Counted from the stretch's first letter, positions 9,951 through 18,372 are shown. The stretch: 64,000 nucleotides of DNA from JBEHWX01 sp048498995 (GCA_048498995.1 JBEHWX010000003.1:53411-117410); one strand, 5' to 3'. The notes: generated from the sequence alone by a model not told the origin. A program made the numbers and translations.

Positions 9951-10253
9951 ATGCTGACGCTCGCCTACGCGACCTTTCTCGTCAACTTTCTCTTCGGACT
10001 CGGCGTCGCCGGCGGCGTGATTCCGCGCGGCCGCTACCGTCGCGTTCATCACGCGATCTACGCGCTGGTGATGCTGACGATCGTCGCCGCGCTGGCCCTG
10101 TCGCTATTCCGGAAGGATGGCTTCTGGCCGCGCCTGGCGGCGATGACCACGATACTCGCGGCGATGCCCCGGTTCCCTGGGAGGGAGTCGGGGCATCGAT
10201 ACTACGCCACGTTCTCTCTGGTCGTCTACTCGCTGATTCTCTTCACCTCGTAG
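9951..10253 (+). CDS. Small multi-pass membrane protein next to type III PKS
   Basis: 100-aa protein starting five bases after the PKS stop. Three hydrophobic segments are visible (about 3-25, 34-55 and 80-98), with a GRYRRVHH basic loop between the first two. I do not recognise the family. Tight linkage suggests it works with the polyketide synthase, for example by holding it or its lipophilic product at the membrane, but this is inference from position alone. Confidence 0.7.
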   Translation: MLTLAYATFLVNFLFGLGVAGGVIPRGRYRRVHHAIYALVMLTIVAALALSLFRKDGFWPRLAAMTTILAAMPRFPGRESGHRYYATFSLVVYSLILFTS

Positions 10254-10276
10254 TGCTCCTTGGATCGGCATCCGAC

Positions 10277-10615
10277 GGTGGCCACGCGTCTTCAGCGCCC
10301 ATCCGGAGGGCGGCCACGGGGGCCGTCCCTACGGCCTCATTTCCCATGGCCTCATTCTCACGAGGTCAAAGGCCTCGCGTGCGAGCCATGCCAGGCAGCT
10401 CCTCGGTAGCCGCGCGTCTTCAGCGCGCGTCCGGTGGGTAGTCACGGAGAGCCGCCCCCTACCGCCTTATTCCCATGGCCCCATTCTCCCGTGGTCAGAG
10501 ACGCCGCGTGCAAGCCATGGTCATGCACCTTCGACATCGGTAGCCGCGCGTCTTCAGCGCGCGTCCGGCTGGTAGTCACGGAGAGCCGCCCCCTACCGCC
10601 TCAATTCCAACAGTG
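10277..10615. repeat. Three degenerate copies of a ~130-bp intergenic repeat
   Basis: The gap between the PKS operon and doxX holds copies beginning at about 10277, 10405 and 10539. Each has gc-cgcgtcttcagcgc followed by a ccgcccctac-type block, and two also share a cccatggcc-cattctc block. Copies two and three are near-identical over 65 bp at 134-bp spacing, and copy one is diverged. The core cgcgcg-tcttca-gcgcgcg can fold into a hairpin. No gene is seen here. Confidence 0.8.
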
Positions 10616-10668
10616 TCTTTCCCAACGGAGCCATTCCTTACGTGTCAAGCCTGACGGTGCGCGGCCAC

Positions 10669-11124
10669 TCAGGCCACGCGGTGCAGCCGGAGCTGCTCCT
10701 CCCGCGCGCTCGACACGCCCCCCTCGCGACGCGCGTCGAGGCTGATCGCGCCGGCGCCGAAGACCGCCGGGAAGGTGAACATGCCGATCAGCGCGAAGTT
10801 CTTCATGAAGTTGACCATCTGCATCGTCCGCTCCATTCCCTGGTAGCTCCAGAAGTCGTGCATCACCAAGGTCGTCGGAATCAGAAAGAGGATCAGCGCC
10901 AGCGCGCCGAATCGCGTGCGATAGCCGAGCAGCAGCGAGAGACCGCCGCCGACCTCCAGAAGGATCGTCACCGCCAGAAGTACCGGCACCATCGGCACCC
11001 CCTTGGCCTCCATCATCTGCGCCGTCTGCGCCCATCCGCCGATCTTCCCGAGTCCGCTCATGATAAAGAGGGCGCTTACAAGGATCCGTCCGACCAGAAG
11101 TGCCCGTGACTGCAGTGCGTTCAT
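10669..11124 (-). CDS. DoxX family membrane protein
   Basis: 151-aa protein with four predicted membrane segments. The N-terminal RILVSALFIMSGLGKI and central ILLEVGGGLSLLLGYRTR are characteristic of the DoxX/SURF4-like family, whose members are linked to thiol or redox stress and quinone-associated processes. The ATG is preceded by AGGGAGA. It is divergently transcribed from an AraC-type regulator 135 bp away, the usual arrangement for a regulator and its target. The C-terminal tail (about 15 residues after the last membrane segment) is basic and variable. Confidence 0.85.
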   Translation of the reverse strand: MNALQSRALLVGRILVSALFIMSGLGKIGGWAQTAQMMEAKGVPMVPVLLAVTILLEVGGGLSLLLGYRTRFGALALILFLIPTTLVMHDFWSYQGMERTMQMVNFMKNFALIGMFTFPAVFGAGAISLDARREGGVSSAREEQLRLHRVA

Positions 11125-11200
11125 CGTGGTATCTCCCTGATTGTTGAATGTTCTCGAACACGTCGTTTCGTTGACATGCAACCTAGCCCGGCAATACTGG

Positions 11201-11240
11201 ACGATTGATGCCCGAAACTCCGTAACTTTTGTCCAATCGT
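11201..11240. promoter_or_regulatory. Inverted repeat in doxX/araC intergenic region
   Basis: ACGATTG (11201-11207) and its complement CAATCGT (11234-11240) lie in the short divergent promoter region, about three helical turns apart centre to centre. A taactttt box between them resembles a -7 element for the regulator. This is a plausible binding site for the AraC-type protein, by position only. Confidence 0.35.
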
Positions 11241-11259
11241 TCAATCGAGAGATACAGTC

Positions 11260-12288
11260 ATGGATGTATTGACAGACGTTCTGAAAACGGTGAGGCTCAC
11301 GAGCTCCTGCTGGGGGCGGATGGAGCTGAGCGCGCCGTGGGGCATCGAGTATCGCGCCGGGGCGGAGGTGTCGATGTTTTTCTACATCCACCGGGGGAGC
11401 GGATGGCTCACGGTCGGGGAGAACTGGGCAAGCCCGGTTCCGCTGACGGCCGGCGATCTGGTGGTGGCCGCGCTCGACCGTCCGGTGACCTTCCGGGATG
11501 ATCCGGCCACGACGCCGATGCCGATCGAATCGCTCATCGGCCATCACGGCGCCGACGAGGAGCCGGTCGATCCGGAGAAGATCCCGTTGATCCGGCGTCC
11601 GGTGGTGACGGTGCATGGCGGCGGCGGGCGCCTCACGACGATCATCTCCGGCGTCTTCCACTTCAAGGAGCGGCAGGTCAATCCTCTCCTCTCCTCCCTC
11701 CCCTCGGTGATCCATATCCGGAGCGAGGATGGCCGCGCGCCGGCGGGAATCGGCGAGACGCTCAAGCTGATCGCGCAGGAGTCGACGAACCCGAGCCCCG
11801 GCACCGAGGCGGCGATCGATCTGCTGGCCGATCTTCTCTTCATCCAGACGCTCCGCACGTTCATGTCCGGCTCGCGCTGCGAGGTGGAGCAGGAGGAATG
11901 CGGGCGGATCGGGGGGAACTGGCTTCGCGCGCTGGCCGAGCCGCAGATCGCCTCGGCGCTCGCGCTGATCCACGCGCAGCCCGGCCACGACTGGACGGTC
12001 GCCTCGCTCGCCTCGGCGGTGTCGATGTCCCGCTCGGCGTTCGCCACCCGGTTCACCGCGAGTGTCGGGGAGCCGCCGCTGGCGTATCTGACGCGCTGGC
12101 GTCTGCTGCGCGCGGCCGGCGCGATGCGCGATGGGGAGAGGATGGTAAGTTTGGCCGAGATCGCCGCCGACGCCGGCTACGAGAGCGAGGCCGCGTTCAA
12201 CAAGGCGTTCAAGCGGATGTTCGGGCAGCCCCCGGGCGCGTTCCGCCGCGCGCATCTGGAGGCCGCGCGCGCCGAGCTCACGAGCTGA
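11260..12288 (+). CDS. AraC-family transcriptional regulator with cupin-type sensor
   Basis: 342-aa regulator. Residues 1-190 match the AraC-associated cupin domain type (GWLTVGENWASPVPLTAGDLVV) and would sense a small ligand. Residues about 235-335 carry two helix-turn-helix motifs (TVASLASAVSMSRSAFATRFTA and SLAEIAADAGYESEAAFNKAFKRMFGQPPGAFR), the second being the strongly conserved AraC signature. It is divergent from doxX and probably regulates it, and possibly itself. Related cupin-AraC proteins often control genes for detoxifying reductases. The nitroreductase downstream is on the same strand but 168 bp away. Confidence 0.9.
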   Translation: MDVLTDVLKTVRLTSSCWGRMELSAPWGIEYRAGAEVSMFFYIHRGSGWLTVGENWASPVPLTAGDLVVAALDRPVTFRDDPATTPMPIESLIGHHGADEEPVDPEKIPLIRRPVVTVHGGGGRLTTIISGVFHFKERQVNPLLSSLPSVIHIRSEDGRAPAGIGETLKLIAQESTNPSPGTEAAIDLLADLLFIQTLRTFMSGSRCEVEQEECGRIGGNWLRALAEPQIASALALIHAQPGHDWTVASLASAVSMSRSAFATRFTASVGEPPLAYLTRWRLLRAAGAMRDGERMVSLAEIAADAGYESEAAFNKAFKRMFGQPPGAFRRAHLEAARAELTS

Positions 12289-12392
12289 GGCGCGCGCCCT
12301 CGGCGCCGGAGCGACATGCGCGGAACTCATCCCCGGGCACGCGTCGTTATCCCTTCGCGGGAGTGCCCGGCCTCGGGTGCCCATCATTCAGT

Positions 12393-12427
12393 TATCGGTT
12401 ATCCGTATTCGGTATCCGTATTCGGTT
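12393..12427. repeat. Short direct repeat (13-14 bp) before nitroreductase gene
   Basis: ggttatccgtattc is followed at once by ggtatccgtattc and a partial third ggtt. The block is AT-richer than its surroundings and lies about 30 nt upstream of the nitroreductase start, so it could be part of its promoter. Confidence 0.6.
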
Positions 12428-12456
12428 GCCATCCTCACCATGGAGAGTCGGACCAC

Positions 12457-13248
12457 GTGGAATTACTCGACGCGATCAGAAATCGACGGACCACGAACTC
12501 ACGCTTTCTGGAGACGCCGCTCGCCGACGAGCATATCAAGACATTGATGGAGGCGGCGAGCTGTGCTCCGAGCCACTTCAACTCGCAGCCCTGGAGGTTC
12601 CTGCTGATGCGCGACCGGAAGCGGCGGCTGGCGCTGGGGAAGATCGCCGGACGGGCGATGCGGGCGGTGATGGAGAAGGGAGATTTCTGGAAGCGCTATC
12701 TCAAGTATTTCCGCTTCGACAAGGAGGAGATCGATCGCTCCGGCGACGGCATCCACATCGACAACATGCCGGCGGTGCTCCGGCCGTTCATCCGCCAGCT
12801 CTTCTCCGAGAAGGGCGTGCAGGTGATGAACACGATGCGGGTTCCCTGGCTGCTGGCGATCGACTCGAAGAACCTGATCGCCACCTCGCCGCTGATCCTG
12901 GCCATCGCGCTTACCAGGGATGAGTACCGTCCGAACGAGCTCTCCGGGATGTACTCCACCCTCGCGCTCGGCATGGCGATCGAGAACATCTGGCTGACGG
13001 CGACTTCGCTCGGGATCGGGATGCAGTTCATCTCCCTGCCGATGGAGGCCGGCGGCGAGTACTGGCGGGAGTGCGTGGAGCTGGTGGGGCCGCCCGAGGG
13101 ATACGAGGTGATCGCGCTCTTCCGTCTCGGCTACCTCGATCCGGAGGCCCGGCGCCCCACGATCGACTGGTCGAGCACGCAGCGGAAGAAGCTCTCGACG
13201 TTCTGCTTCGACGAGACGTTCGAGCAGGGCTGGGAGCCGGAGGGATGA
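12457..13248 (+). CDS. Nitroreductase-family flavoprotein
   Basis: 263-aa protein of the FMN-dependent nitroreductase fold. The start is a GTG with GGAGAG nine bases upstream. The N-terminal ELLDAIRNRRTTNSRF and SCAPSHFNSQPWRF are the FMN-phosphate and dimer-contact motifs of the family. The central segment GMAIENIWLTATSLGIGMQFIS is also typical. Residues about 55-115 form an extra helical insertion absent from minimal nitroreductases. It would reduce a quinone, nitro or enone substrate with NAD(P)H, but the substrate is unknown. It is downstream of the AraC regulator and could be in its regulon. Confidence 0.85.
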   Translation: MELLDAIRNRRTTNSRFLETPLADEHIKTLMEAASCAPSHFNSQPWRFLLMRDRKRRLALGKIAGRAMRAVMEKGDFWKRYLKYFRFDKEEIDRSGDGIHIDNMPAVLRPFIRQLFSEKGVQVMNTMRVPWLLAIDSKNLIATSPLILAIALTRDEYRPNELSGMYSTLALGMAIENIWLTATSLGIGMQFISLPMEAGGEYWRECVELVGPPEGYEVIALFRLGYLDPEARRPTIDWSSTQRKKLSTFCFDETFEQGWEPEG

Positions 13249-13277
13249 TGCTCCGCGGCGGATAGCTCCCCCATATG

Positions 13278-13991
13278 CTACTGAAGAATCGGAAGCTCGC
13301 TATAGGTCTGCCCCTCAAGCTCCCGACCATTCTTCCCTTTCTGAACTCCGCCCCATTGCTTGAAGAAGAAGGGCACATCCGCGGCCTTGCATTGATCCCT
13401 GAGGTCAGTGACCCACTCAGCATCCATCGGTCGCGCGCCGGGTCCGGACTCTCCGCCCACGATCACCCAGTCGATATCGCGCAGATCGAGATTAGGCAGT
13501 GGACCAAGAAGTGGCTCGAGAGAAAGGAACTTTACATCCGCGCTAGACCTTCGAAGATCATCGATGCGGGAGACGTAGGTCTCGTTCTCAACGCTAACTC
13601 CCATCCAGATGTTGGGCGCCCAGGACAGAATGGGACTCAGCTCGGCAAGACGCTCAGAACGTTTGGTGAGCACTTGGAACTGATGCCATTCCGCCTGCAC
13701 CATCACATCAAAGACTCGACGAATGAAGTCAACAGGCACGTCTTTGTGGAAGAGATCACTCATGGAGTTTACAAAGATCGTTCGTGGCTTCTTCCATTTC
13801 AAAGGGAGCTCGAGCATCTGCTCCTGTAGCGTGACCTTGAATCCATTACGATAGTTCGGGACACCCATTGCCTTTAGCCGCTTGGCCATACGCTCAGCAT
13901 AGCAATGTTTGCATCCCGGGCTGACCTTATTGCAACCCGTAACAGGATTCCAGGTTGCTTCCGTCCATTCGATCGCGGAGTTTGTTGCCAT
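13278..13991 (-). CDS. DUF5131 (phage Gp37/Gp68-type) three-Cys-motif protein
   Basis: 237-aa protein. The N-terminal motif has Cys20, Cys27 and Cys30 (WNPVTGCNKVSPGCKHCYA), the three-Cys pattern that names this family and recalls an iron-sulfur site of radical-SAM-like proteins. Downstream are SMSDLFHKDVP, QVLTKRSER, GVSVEN and WVIVGGESGPGARPM, all family hallmarks, and a C-terminal FFFKQWGG. The upstream gene, a TcmP homologue, is the known partner. The ATG at 13991 is preferred, but a TTG at 14000 directly after the partner's stop is possible. Base composition is far more AT-rich than the flanks. The biochemical role is unknown. Confidence 0.88.
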   Translation of the reverse strand: MATNSAIEWTEATWNPVTGCNKVSPGCKHCYAERMAKRLKAMGVPNYRNGFKVTLQEQMLELPLKWKKPRTIFVNSMSDLFHKDVPVDFIRRVFDVMVQAEWHQFQVLTKRSERLAELSPILSWAPNIWMGVSVENETYVSRIDDLRRSSADVKFLSLEPLLGPLPNLDLRDIDWVIVGGESGPGARPMDAEWVTDLRDQCKAADVPFFFKQWGGVQKGKNGRELEGQTYSELPILQ

Positions 13992-14000
13992 CACTATCAA

Positions 14001-15101
14001 CTATATCTTTTTGAATTCAACAACATCATCATCTTTCAGTGCCAACGGGTTCTTTCTATTTCCTATTCTGCGAATTAGGACAAGATTGCTCTCTTCGAGA
14101 GAACGAATCGCCACAAAGTAGTTTTGGAGAACATAGCTATTCCCCAAATCGTGTTGAGCGAAAACATCATGGACACTCAATGTACGTCCAGAGAACTTCT
14201 CGGCCAACTCAGAAGCGAGCTCGACCACCGGATCAAATAAACCCCCTTGAACACCACCTCGCTTCTTTGGATCGAACTCGAACGAGGCAAAGCCATCGAT
14301 CTTGGAAGAGCTCAACCCAGCCATCACCTCCTTCATAATCTTCAGGCCCAACTGACTCTTCGTTGCAAAGAAGACATAGCTAATCGTTCTATCCGCTTCA
14401 GGGTTTCTAAGCGCAAAATGGGCTATGTATCGCGCTCCCTGCTCCTTGAGAGCCTCCTTCATTTGACTCACAATATACTTTTCCCTCACATTTGATGACA
14501 TCCCTACCATGTCGCGTCTCATTGTGCGCATCCTTTCTTCGCCAAACAACGCCGCCATGTGATGCTCAACGCTATCAATTTGAACGCTCCGATTAATACT
14601 GTTATAGCCAAAGAAAAATACGCATTCAGATCCCCAGTCAGATACGGATTTTCTAATCAAACCCAATGTCAAGCCTGCATAGCCAAAGGGGTCAAGGAAA
14701 ACGAGCTTGGGCATCCCTCTATATCTATCAATAGCCTCAACGATTTCCCCATCAACCTTCGACGACATAATGACCGGAGCATGCTTGATCGCACTCAAAG
14801 TTCCAGAATTGTCAATCGCCATCCGCAATTTTTGCGAAACAGCCACATCCTTATCGTTGAAAACCGCGATCAACTTCTCACCAATCGCCTTATTTGAGGC
14901 AGCTACATCAAGCACAAGGAGAGGGGTTGACTTTGTGCCATCAGCATAATGCCCAGGGCCAGAAAATAGATCTATATAAGCGATTTCCCTTCCGGCCTTG
15001 CTAGCCATGATGGTAGCCCAGGCCAGAAAATACTTTTCCACAATCTTCGCCTTGATCTTTGATGTCTCGCGAGGTTGGCTAAAAAAGTCTTCGGCATCCA
15101 T
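14001..15101 (-). CDS. tcmP: Three-Cys-motif partner protein TcmP
   Basis: 366-aa protein. YIDLFSGPG (about residues 42-50) resembles a SAM-binding motif I, and FLDPFGYAG (about 135-143) resembles the D-P-P/F-Y/G motif of nucleic-acid methyltransferases, so a Rossmann methyltransferase-like fold is likely. The C-terminal 70 residues look like a winged helix (TLSVHDVFAQHDLGNSYVLQNYFVAIRSLEE). It is known to occur beside three-Cys DUF5131 proteins, as here, with the stop and next start nearly touching. A GAGGGA site precedes the ATG. It sits in an AT-rich island and is probably horizontally acquired. Confidence 0.88.
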   Translation of the reverse strand: MDAEDFFSQPRETSKIKAKIVEKYFLAWATIMASKAGREIAYIDLFSGPGHYADGTKSTPLLVLDVAASNKAIGEKLIAVFNDKDVAVSQKLRMAIDNSGTLSAIKHAPVIMSSKVDGEIVEAIDRYRGMPKLVFLDPFGYAGLTLGLIRKSVSDWGSECVFFFGYNSINRSVQIDSVEHHMAALFGEERMRTMRRDMVGMSSNVREKYIVSQMKEALKEQGARYIAHFALRNPEADRTISYVFFATKSQLGLKIMKEVMAGLSSSKIDGFASFEFDPKKRGGVQGGLFDPVVELASELAEKFSGRTLSVHDVFAQHDLGNSYVLQNYFVAIRSLEESNLVLIRRIGNRKNPLALKDDDVVEFKKI

Positions 15102-15302
15102 ACTTCCCTCTTGGTGTATCCAGTGGAGTTTGGCAAGTGGGCAATACCTGGATTAGTATATCGCGTGATGGGCACAGATATCCCAATGCTGAGAGCTCAT
15201 GCTCCTCCTGGCGAAGCAAAAGTATACAATAGGTCAACACGGTCCAAGTTCGCGTTGCGAGCCCGCCCGGCCTTTCTCCTGGATAGGAGCTTCCGCCCCA
15301 GC

Positions 15303-15815
15303 TCACATGCCGAAGCCGAAGAGATTCTCCTGGTGCTCCATCGATTCTCCGGCGCGGAGGATATGGGTAACGGCGATGCCGCGCGCGGTGAGCGCGTCGG
15401 CCACCCAGAAGCGGTGGCAGTGGGTGGGATCGGCCTCTGCGCACATCAGCGCCACCCGCCCCTCCCCGGCCAGAAGGATCGCGCGCTCGAGCCCCTTGGC
15501 GAACTCCGGTGTCCGCATGTAGCCGGCGAAGCCGCGGCTCCGCTCGCTGCACGACTTGGCCCGGTCGATCACCTGCTGCGGTGGGCGCACGCCGCCGAGC
15601 TCGTCCACGTGCTCGTAGACAATGCCGGTTACCGGGATCTCCCGGATCATCGTCTCCTTGTTGAACTGCGGGTTGTAGCGGGAGTAGGGAATCTTCCTGA
15701 TATCCAGAAGTATCTCCACCCCGAATCCCTTCAGGATCTCCACCAGCTCCTCCCTGCTCCGCGTGGAGTGCCCCACCGTGTAGATCATCATCCTTTCGTT
15801 CGCGCCGTCAGCCAT
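15303..15815 (-). CDS. DUF488 family protein
   Basis: 170-aa protein. IYTVGHSTRSREELVEIL at the start, LLDIRKIPYSRYNPQFN and the C-terminal VALMCAEADPTHCHRFWVADAL are the defining motifs of DUF488, with the Cys/His pairs probably forming a metal or catalytic site. The ATG at 15815 has AGGGAGC upstream. The function of the family is unproven. It is GC-rich like the host genome, so it does not belong to the neighbouring AT-rich island even though it has the same orientation. Confidence 0.85.
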   Translation of the reverse strand: MADGANERMMIYTVGHSTRSREELVEILKGFGVEILLDIRKIPYSRYNPQFNKETMIREIPVTGIVYEHVDELGGVRPPQQVIDRAKSCSERSRGFAGYMRTPEFAKGLERAILLAGEGRVALMCAEADPTHCHRFWVADALTARGIAVTHILRAGESMEHQENLFGFGM

Positions 15816-15870
15816 GTTCGCTCCCTGTCGATAATTCCTGTCTGGCGCCCCGCGGGCGACTCCTCCTGCC

Positions 15871-16404
15871 TCACGCGGCCGGTTCGGCCGGCACGGGTCG
15901 GGCCGTGTCGCCGAGCGCGGCGGCGAGATCCCGAAGATACGCCTCCATCGTCGCGCCATGTCCGAGGATGAACCGCGACATGAAGCGGAAGATCGGGTTG
16001 TACACCTCGCCATGCTCCGTCACCGTCACGAGCGTGCCGTCGCCGTCGGGACGGAGCTCCCAGACCCAGTAGCCGCCGAACGGCAGCCGGTCGCCGACGA
16101 TCCGCGTCACCATCCGCCGCTCCGGGCTCACCTCCTCCATCCGCATCGAGATCGCGCCATGGCGGCTGGTTTCCCGCCAGAGAAGCCGCCCCGCTTCACC
16201 ATCGAGAATCTCGACCGACGACAGATCCTTCCGCCACGACGGGTAGGCGCCGACATCGGTCAGCATCCGCCAAATCTCCGCCGGTGAGCGGCGCAGCCTG
16301 ATGCTTCGCGCCGCGATATGTCCCTTCGGCAGCATGGCGCCGATCGCGGCGACGATGCCGATCAGCAGAGCAAGTCCGCCGACGATGTAGAGCAGCCACT
16401 TCAT
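15871..16404 (-). CDS. Membrane-anchored SRPBCC (polyketide cyclase-like) protein
   Basis: 177-aa protein. One N-terminal transmembrane helix (about 3-25) is followed by a START/SRPBCC domain: IRLRRSPAEIWRMLTDVGAYPSW at the front, DRLPFGGYWVWEL and TVTEHGEVYNPIFRFMSRFILGHGATMEAYLRDL at the back. The fold binds hydrophobic ligands and the substrate here is unknown. It lies 60 bp downstream of a MarR-type regulator on the same strand and is likely in its operon. Confidence 0.82.
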   Translation of the reverse strand: MKWLLYIVGGLALLIGIVAAIGAMLPKGHIAARSIRLRRSPAEIWRMLTDVGAYPSWRKDLSSVEILDGEAGRLLWRETSRHGAISMRMEEVSPERRMVTRIVGDRLPFGGYWVWELRPDGDGTLVTVTEHGEVYNPIFRFMSRFILGHGATMEAYLRDLAAALGDTARPVPAEPAA

Positions 16405-16464
16405 GGTCGATTCGTCCGTGTGGGCATGGTTCGAGGATATGCGATTGCTCGGGGGCCGATCCGT

Positions 16465-17031
16465 TCAGGCGCCGCCGCCGCGCCGGCGTCCGCCTCGCTT
16501 CGAGGGAGCCTCGGCCGGAGCCGGCGGCGTGGGGAAATCCTTCGTCGGAGCGCCGGAGCGGGAGCGGTTCCACGCGCCCCGCTCGCTCTTCCGGTGCTGC
16601 AGCTCCCGCGCGGCGCGCGCCAGCAGTGCCAGCCCGTCGAGCGCGCGCTCCAGTTCCGCGGGATCGAGCCCGCCGAGCAGGTCGCGCACCAGATCGCGGT
16701 CGAGCACCGACCGGGCATGTCTGAGGCGGAGCCCGGCCTCGGAGAGCCGGAGATTGACGCGCCGTCCGTCCGACTCGTGGCGCGAGCGGAGCACGTACCC
16801 GAGCGCGGCCAGCCGATCGATCGTCACCGACATGGTGCCGGGGGTCACCCCCATGTGGCGCGCGAGCTCGGCGAGCGTGAGCGGATCGGTTTCGTCCAGA
16901 TGGTCGAGGATGCTCGCCTGGTGCGCGCTCAGAAGCGCGGCGCTCTCCGGGTCGCGGACATGACGCGCATGGCAGGCGAGGAAGATCCTCGGATACAGCT
17001 CCAGCAGTCGCTCGACCGGATCGTTGTTCAT
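16465..17031 (-). CDS. MarR-family transcriptional regulator
   Basis: 188-aa regulator. The winged helix occupies about residues 45-115 (LTLAELARHMGVTPGTMSVTIDRLAALGYVLRSRHESDGRRVNLRLSEAG), the canonical MarR DNA-binding region. Dimerisation helices flank it. The last 45 residues are a Pro/Arg/Gly-rich tail not usual for the family. A near-perfect palindrome sits 20-40 bp upstream of the start and is the likely operator for autoregulation, which would also control the SRPBCC gene downstream. Confidence 0.88.
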   Translation of the reverse strand: MNNDPVERLLELYPRIFLACHARHVRDPESAALLSAHQASILDHLDETDPLTLAELARHMGVTPGTMSVTIDRLAALGYVLRSRHESDGRRVNLRLSEAGLRLRHARSVLDRDLVRDLLGGLDPAELERALDGLALLARAARELQHRKSERGAWNRSRSGAPTKDFPTPPAPAEAPSKRGGRRRGGGA

Positions 17032-17053
17032 GGAGCGAAGATATCGGCGATAG

Positions 17054-17072
17054 TTTGATTCGCCAAATCAAA
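17054..17072. promoter_or_regulatory. Probable MarR operator palindrome
   Basis: TTTGATT and AATCAAA are perfect 7-bp inverted arms separated by five bases (cgcca). They lie just upstream of the MarR start codon, the position and symmetry expected of an operator for a dimeric winged-helix repressor. The rest of 17073-17327 shows no gene. Confidence 0.6.
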
Positions 17073-17327
17073 TCATTTCTCCGACACTTCGTGGCATGCC
17101 GGCCCTCCGCGGAAGGCTCGAAGGTGCGTATCATGCGTGACCGCCGCGGGCAATGCGCGGGATGCACTCGCATGCGGCACGGCCGCAGACACCCGTTACC
17201 GTCAGAGGGAGCCGTGGGGAGCCGCCCGTATGCCCGCGGAGGTGATCCCTGGCCACGCATACAGAAGCCCGTGCGCGGCGCGGGCCGCGGCCACGGTGTT
17301 CCGCATTCATCAAATCAATTCGCGTCA

Positions 17328-18218
17328 ATGGAGATCACGAACGATACGGTCATCGCCATCACCGGAGCCAGCTCCGGCATCGGACGCGCGCTCGCGCTTG
17401 CCCTGGCCGCGCGCGGCGCGCGCCTGGCCCTGCTAGCCCGCCGCGGCGATCTGCTCGATGAGCTCGCCATGCGCGTGGCAGAAGCCGGCGGCGAGGCCCT
17501 CCCCCTTGCCTGCGACGTCTCCGACCGGGGATCGTTCGAGCATGCCGTGGCGGAGATCATCGACATCTTCGGCCACCTCGACGTGCTGGTCAACAACGCC
17601 GGCCGGGGCCACTTCGCCTTCATCGACGACACGCCGGCGGAACAGCTGGAGAGCATCTTCCGCGTCAACGTCTTCTCCCTCTGGCATGGAACCGCCCCGG
17701 CCATCCGCCATATGAAGGAGCGCGGGAGCGGGCTCATCGTCAACATCGCGTCGATCGCCGGCAAGATCGGCTTCCCGGCCAACGCCGTGTATGTGGCGGC
17801 CAAGCACGCGACGATCGGCTTCACCCGCGCGCTGCGCGCCGAGCTGGCCGGCACCGGCGTGGAGGCCACCGTCGTGATCCCCGCCGGCGTGCTGACCGAC
17901 TGGGCCACCGTCACCGAGGGAGGGCCGATGCTCGAGCTCTTCGCCTACGAGGGACGCCGTGGCGCCCAGATCGCCGCGGAGCAGGGAAGCGCCCCTCCCC
18001 CCTCGTTTCCCCTGCTGAGCGCCGAACAGGTGGCCGAGGCCATCGTCGGCGGCATCGAGCATCCGGTGGCGGAGCTCTACACGCATCCGGGAACCGAGGA
18101 GAGCGCCAATGCCTACGAGACCGATCAGGAGGAGAGCGAGCGACGGTGGGTTCCGGCGTGGCTTGCCAACCGGGAAGGATATGAGCTGCTGAAGCGGGGA
18201 GAATCGATCGCGGGGTGA
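17328..18218 (+). CDS. Short-chain dehydrogenase/reductase (SDR)
   Basis: 296-aa NAD(P)-dependent oxidoreductase. The cofactor motif TGASSGIG is at about residues 13-20 (classical TGxxxGxG), NNAGRG at about 90, the catalytic Ser in VNIASIAGK, and the Tyr-x-x-x-Lys pair in YVAAKHA. The C-terminal 60 residues are longer than the usual 250-aa SDR and resemble SDR family members with a substrate-binding extension. No Shine-Dalgarno is obvious before the ATG. The substrate is unknown. It is divergent from the MarR gene and might be a second target of it. Confidence 0.9.
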   Translation: MEITNDTVIAITGASSGIGRALALALAARGARLALLARRGDLLDELAMRVAEAGGEALPLACDVSDRGSFEHAVAEIIDIFGHLDVLVNNAGRGHFAFIDDTPAEQLESIFRVNVFSLWHGTAPAIRHMKERGSGLIVNIASIAGKIGFPANAVYVAAKHATIGFTRALRAELAGTGVEATVVIPAGVLTDWATVTEGGPMLELFAYEGRRGAQIAAEQGSAPPPSFPLLSAEQVAEAIVGGIEHPVAELYTHPGTEESANAYETDQEESERRWVPAWLANREGYELLKRGESIAG

Positions 18219-18229
18219 TGCGGTCCGGA

Positions 18230-18245
18230 TGCTCCGCCGGCGGAG
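18230..18245. terminator. GC-rich palindrome after SDR gene
   Basis: GCTCCGCCGGCGGAGC is a perfect 16-bp palindrome directly behind the SDR stop codon. It has no T-run, so it may be a weak or Rho-assisted terminator. Confidence 0.4.
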
Positions 18246-18372
18246 CGCGCGGAGGCCGCCGAGTCGCCGGCCGCGCGATATATCGGAGCACGATACGTCG
18301 AGGCACGAGGGATCGCGCCACGGACGACGATGGCATGCGGCGGAAGCCGGGGATGTTTCGCCGGGACCGGAG

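Larger units (their letters stand above)
13260..15240. other. AT-rich acquired island (DUF5131-TcmP)
   Basis: Codon choice switches to A/T-ending codons and the sequence is visibly AT-rich between the nitroreductase and DUF488 genes, both of which are GC-rich. The island holds just the two-gene pair. No integrase, insertion sequence, tRNA or flanking direct repeat was found, so the insertion mechanism is not visible. Confidence 0.75.

Noticed and set aside
13278..13991. DUF5131 protein as a true phage structural gene (Gp37/Gp68 name)
   Set aside because: The phage-derived name is historical; no capsid or tail genes are nearby and the TcmP partner shows the chromosomal three-Cys module.
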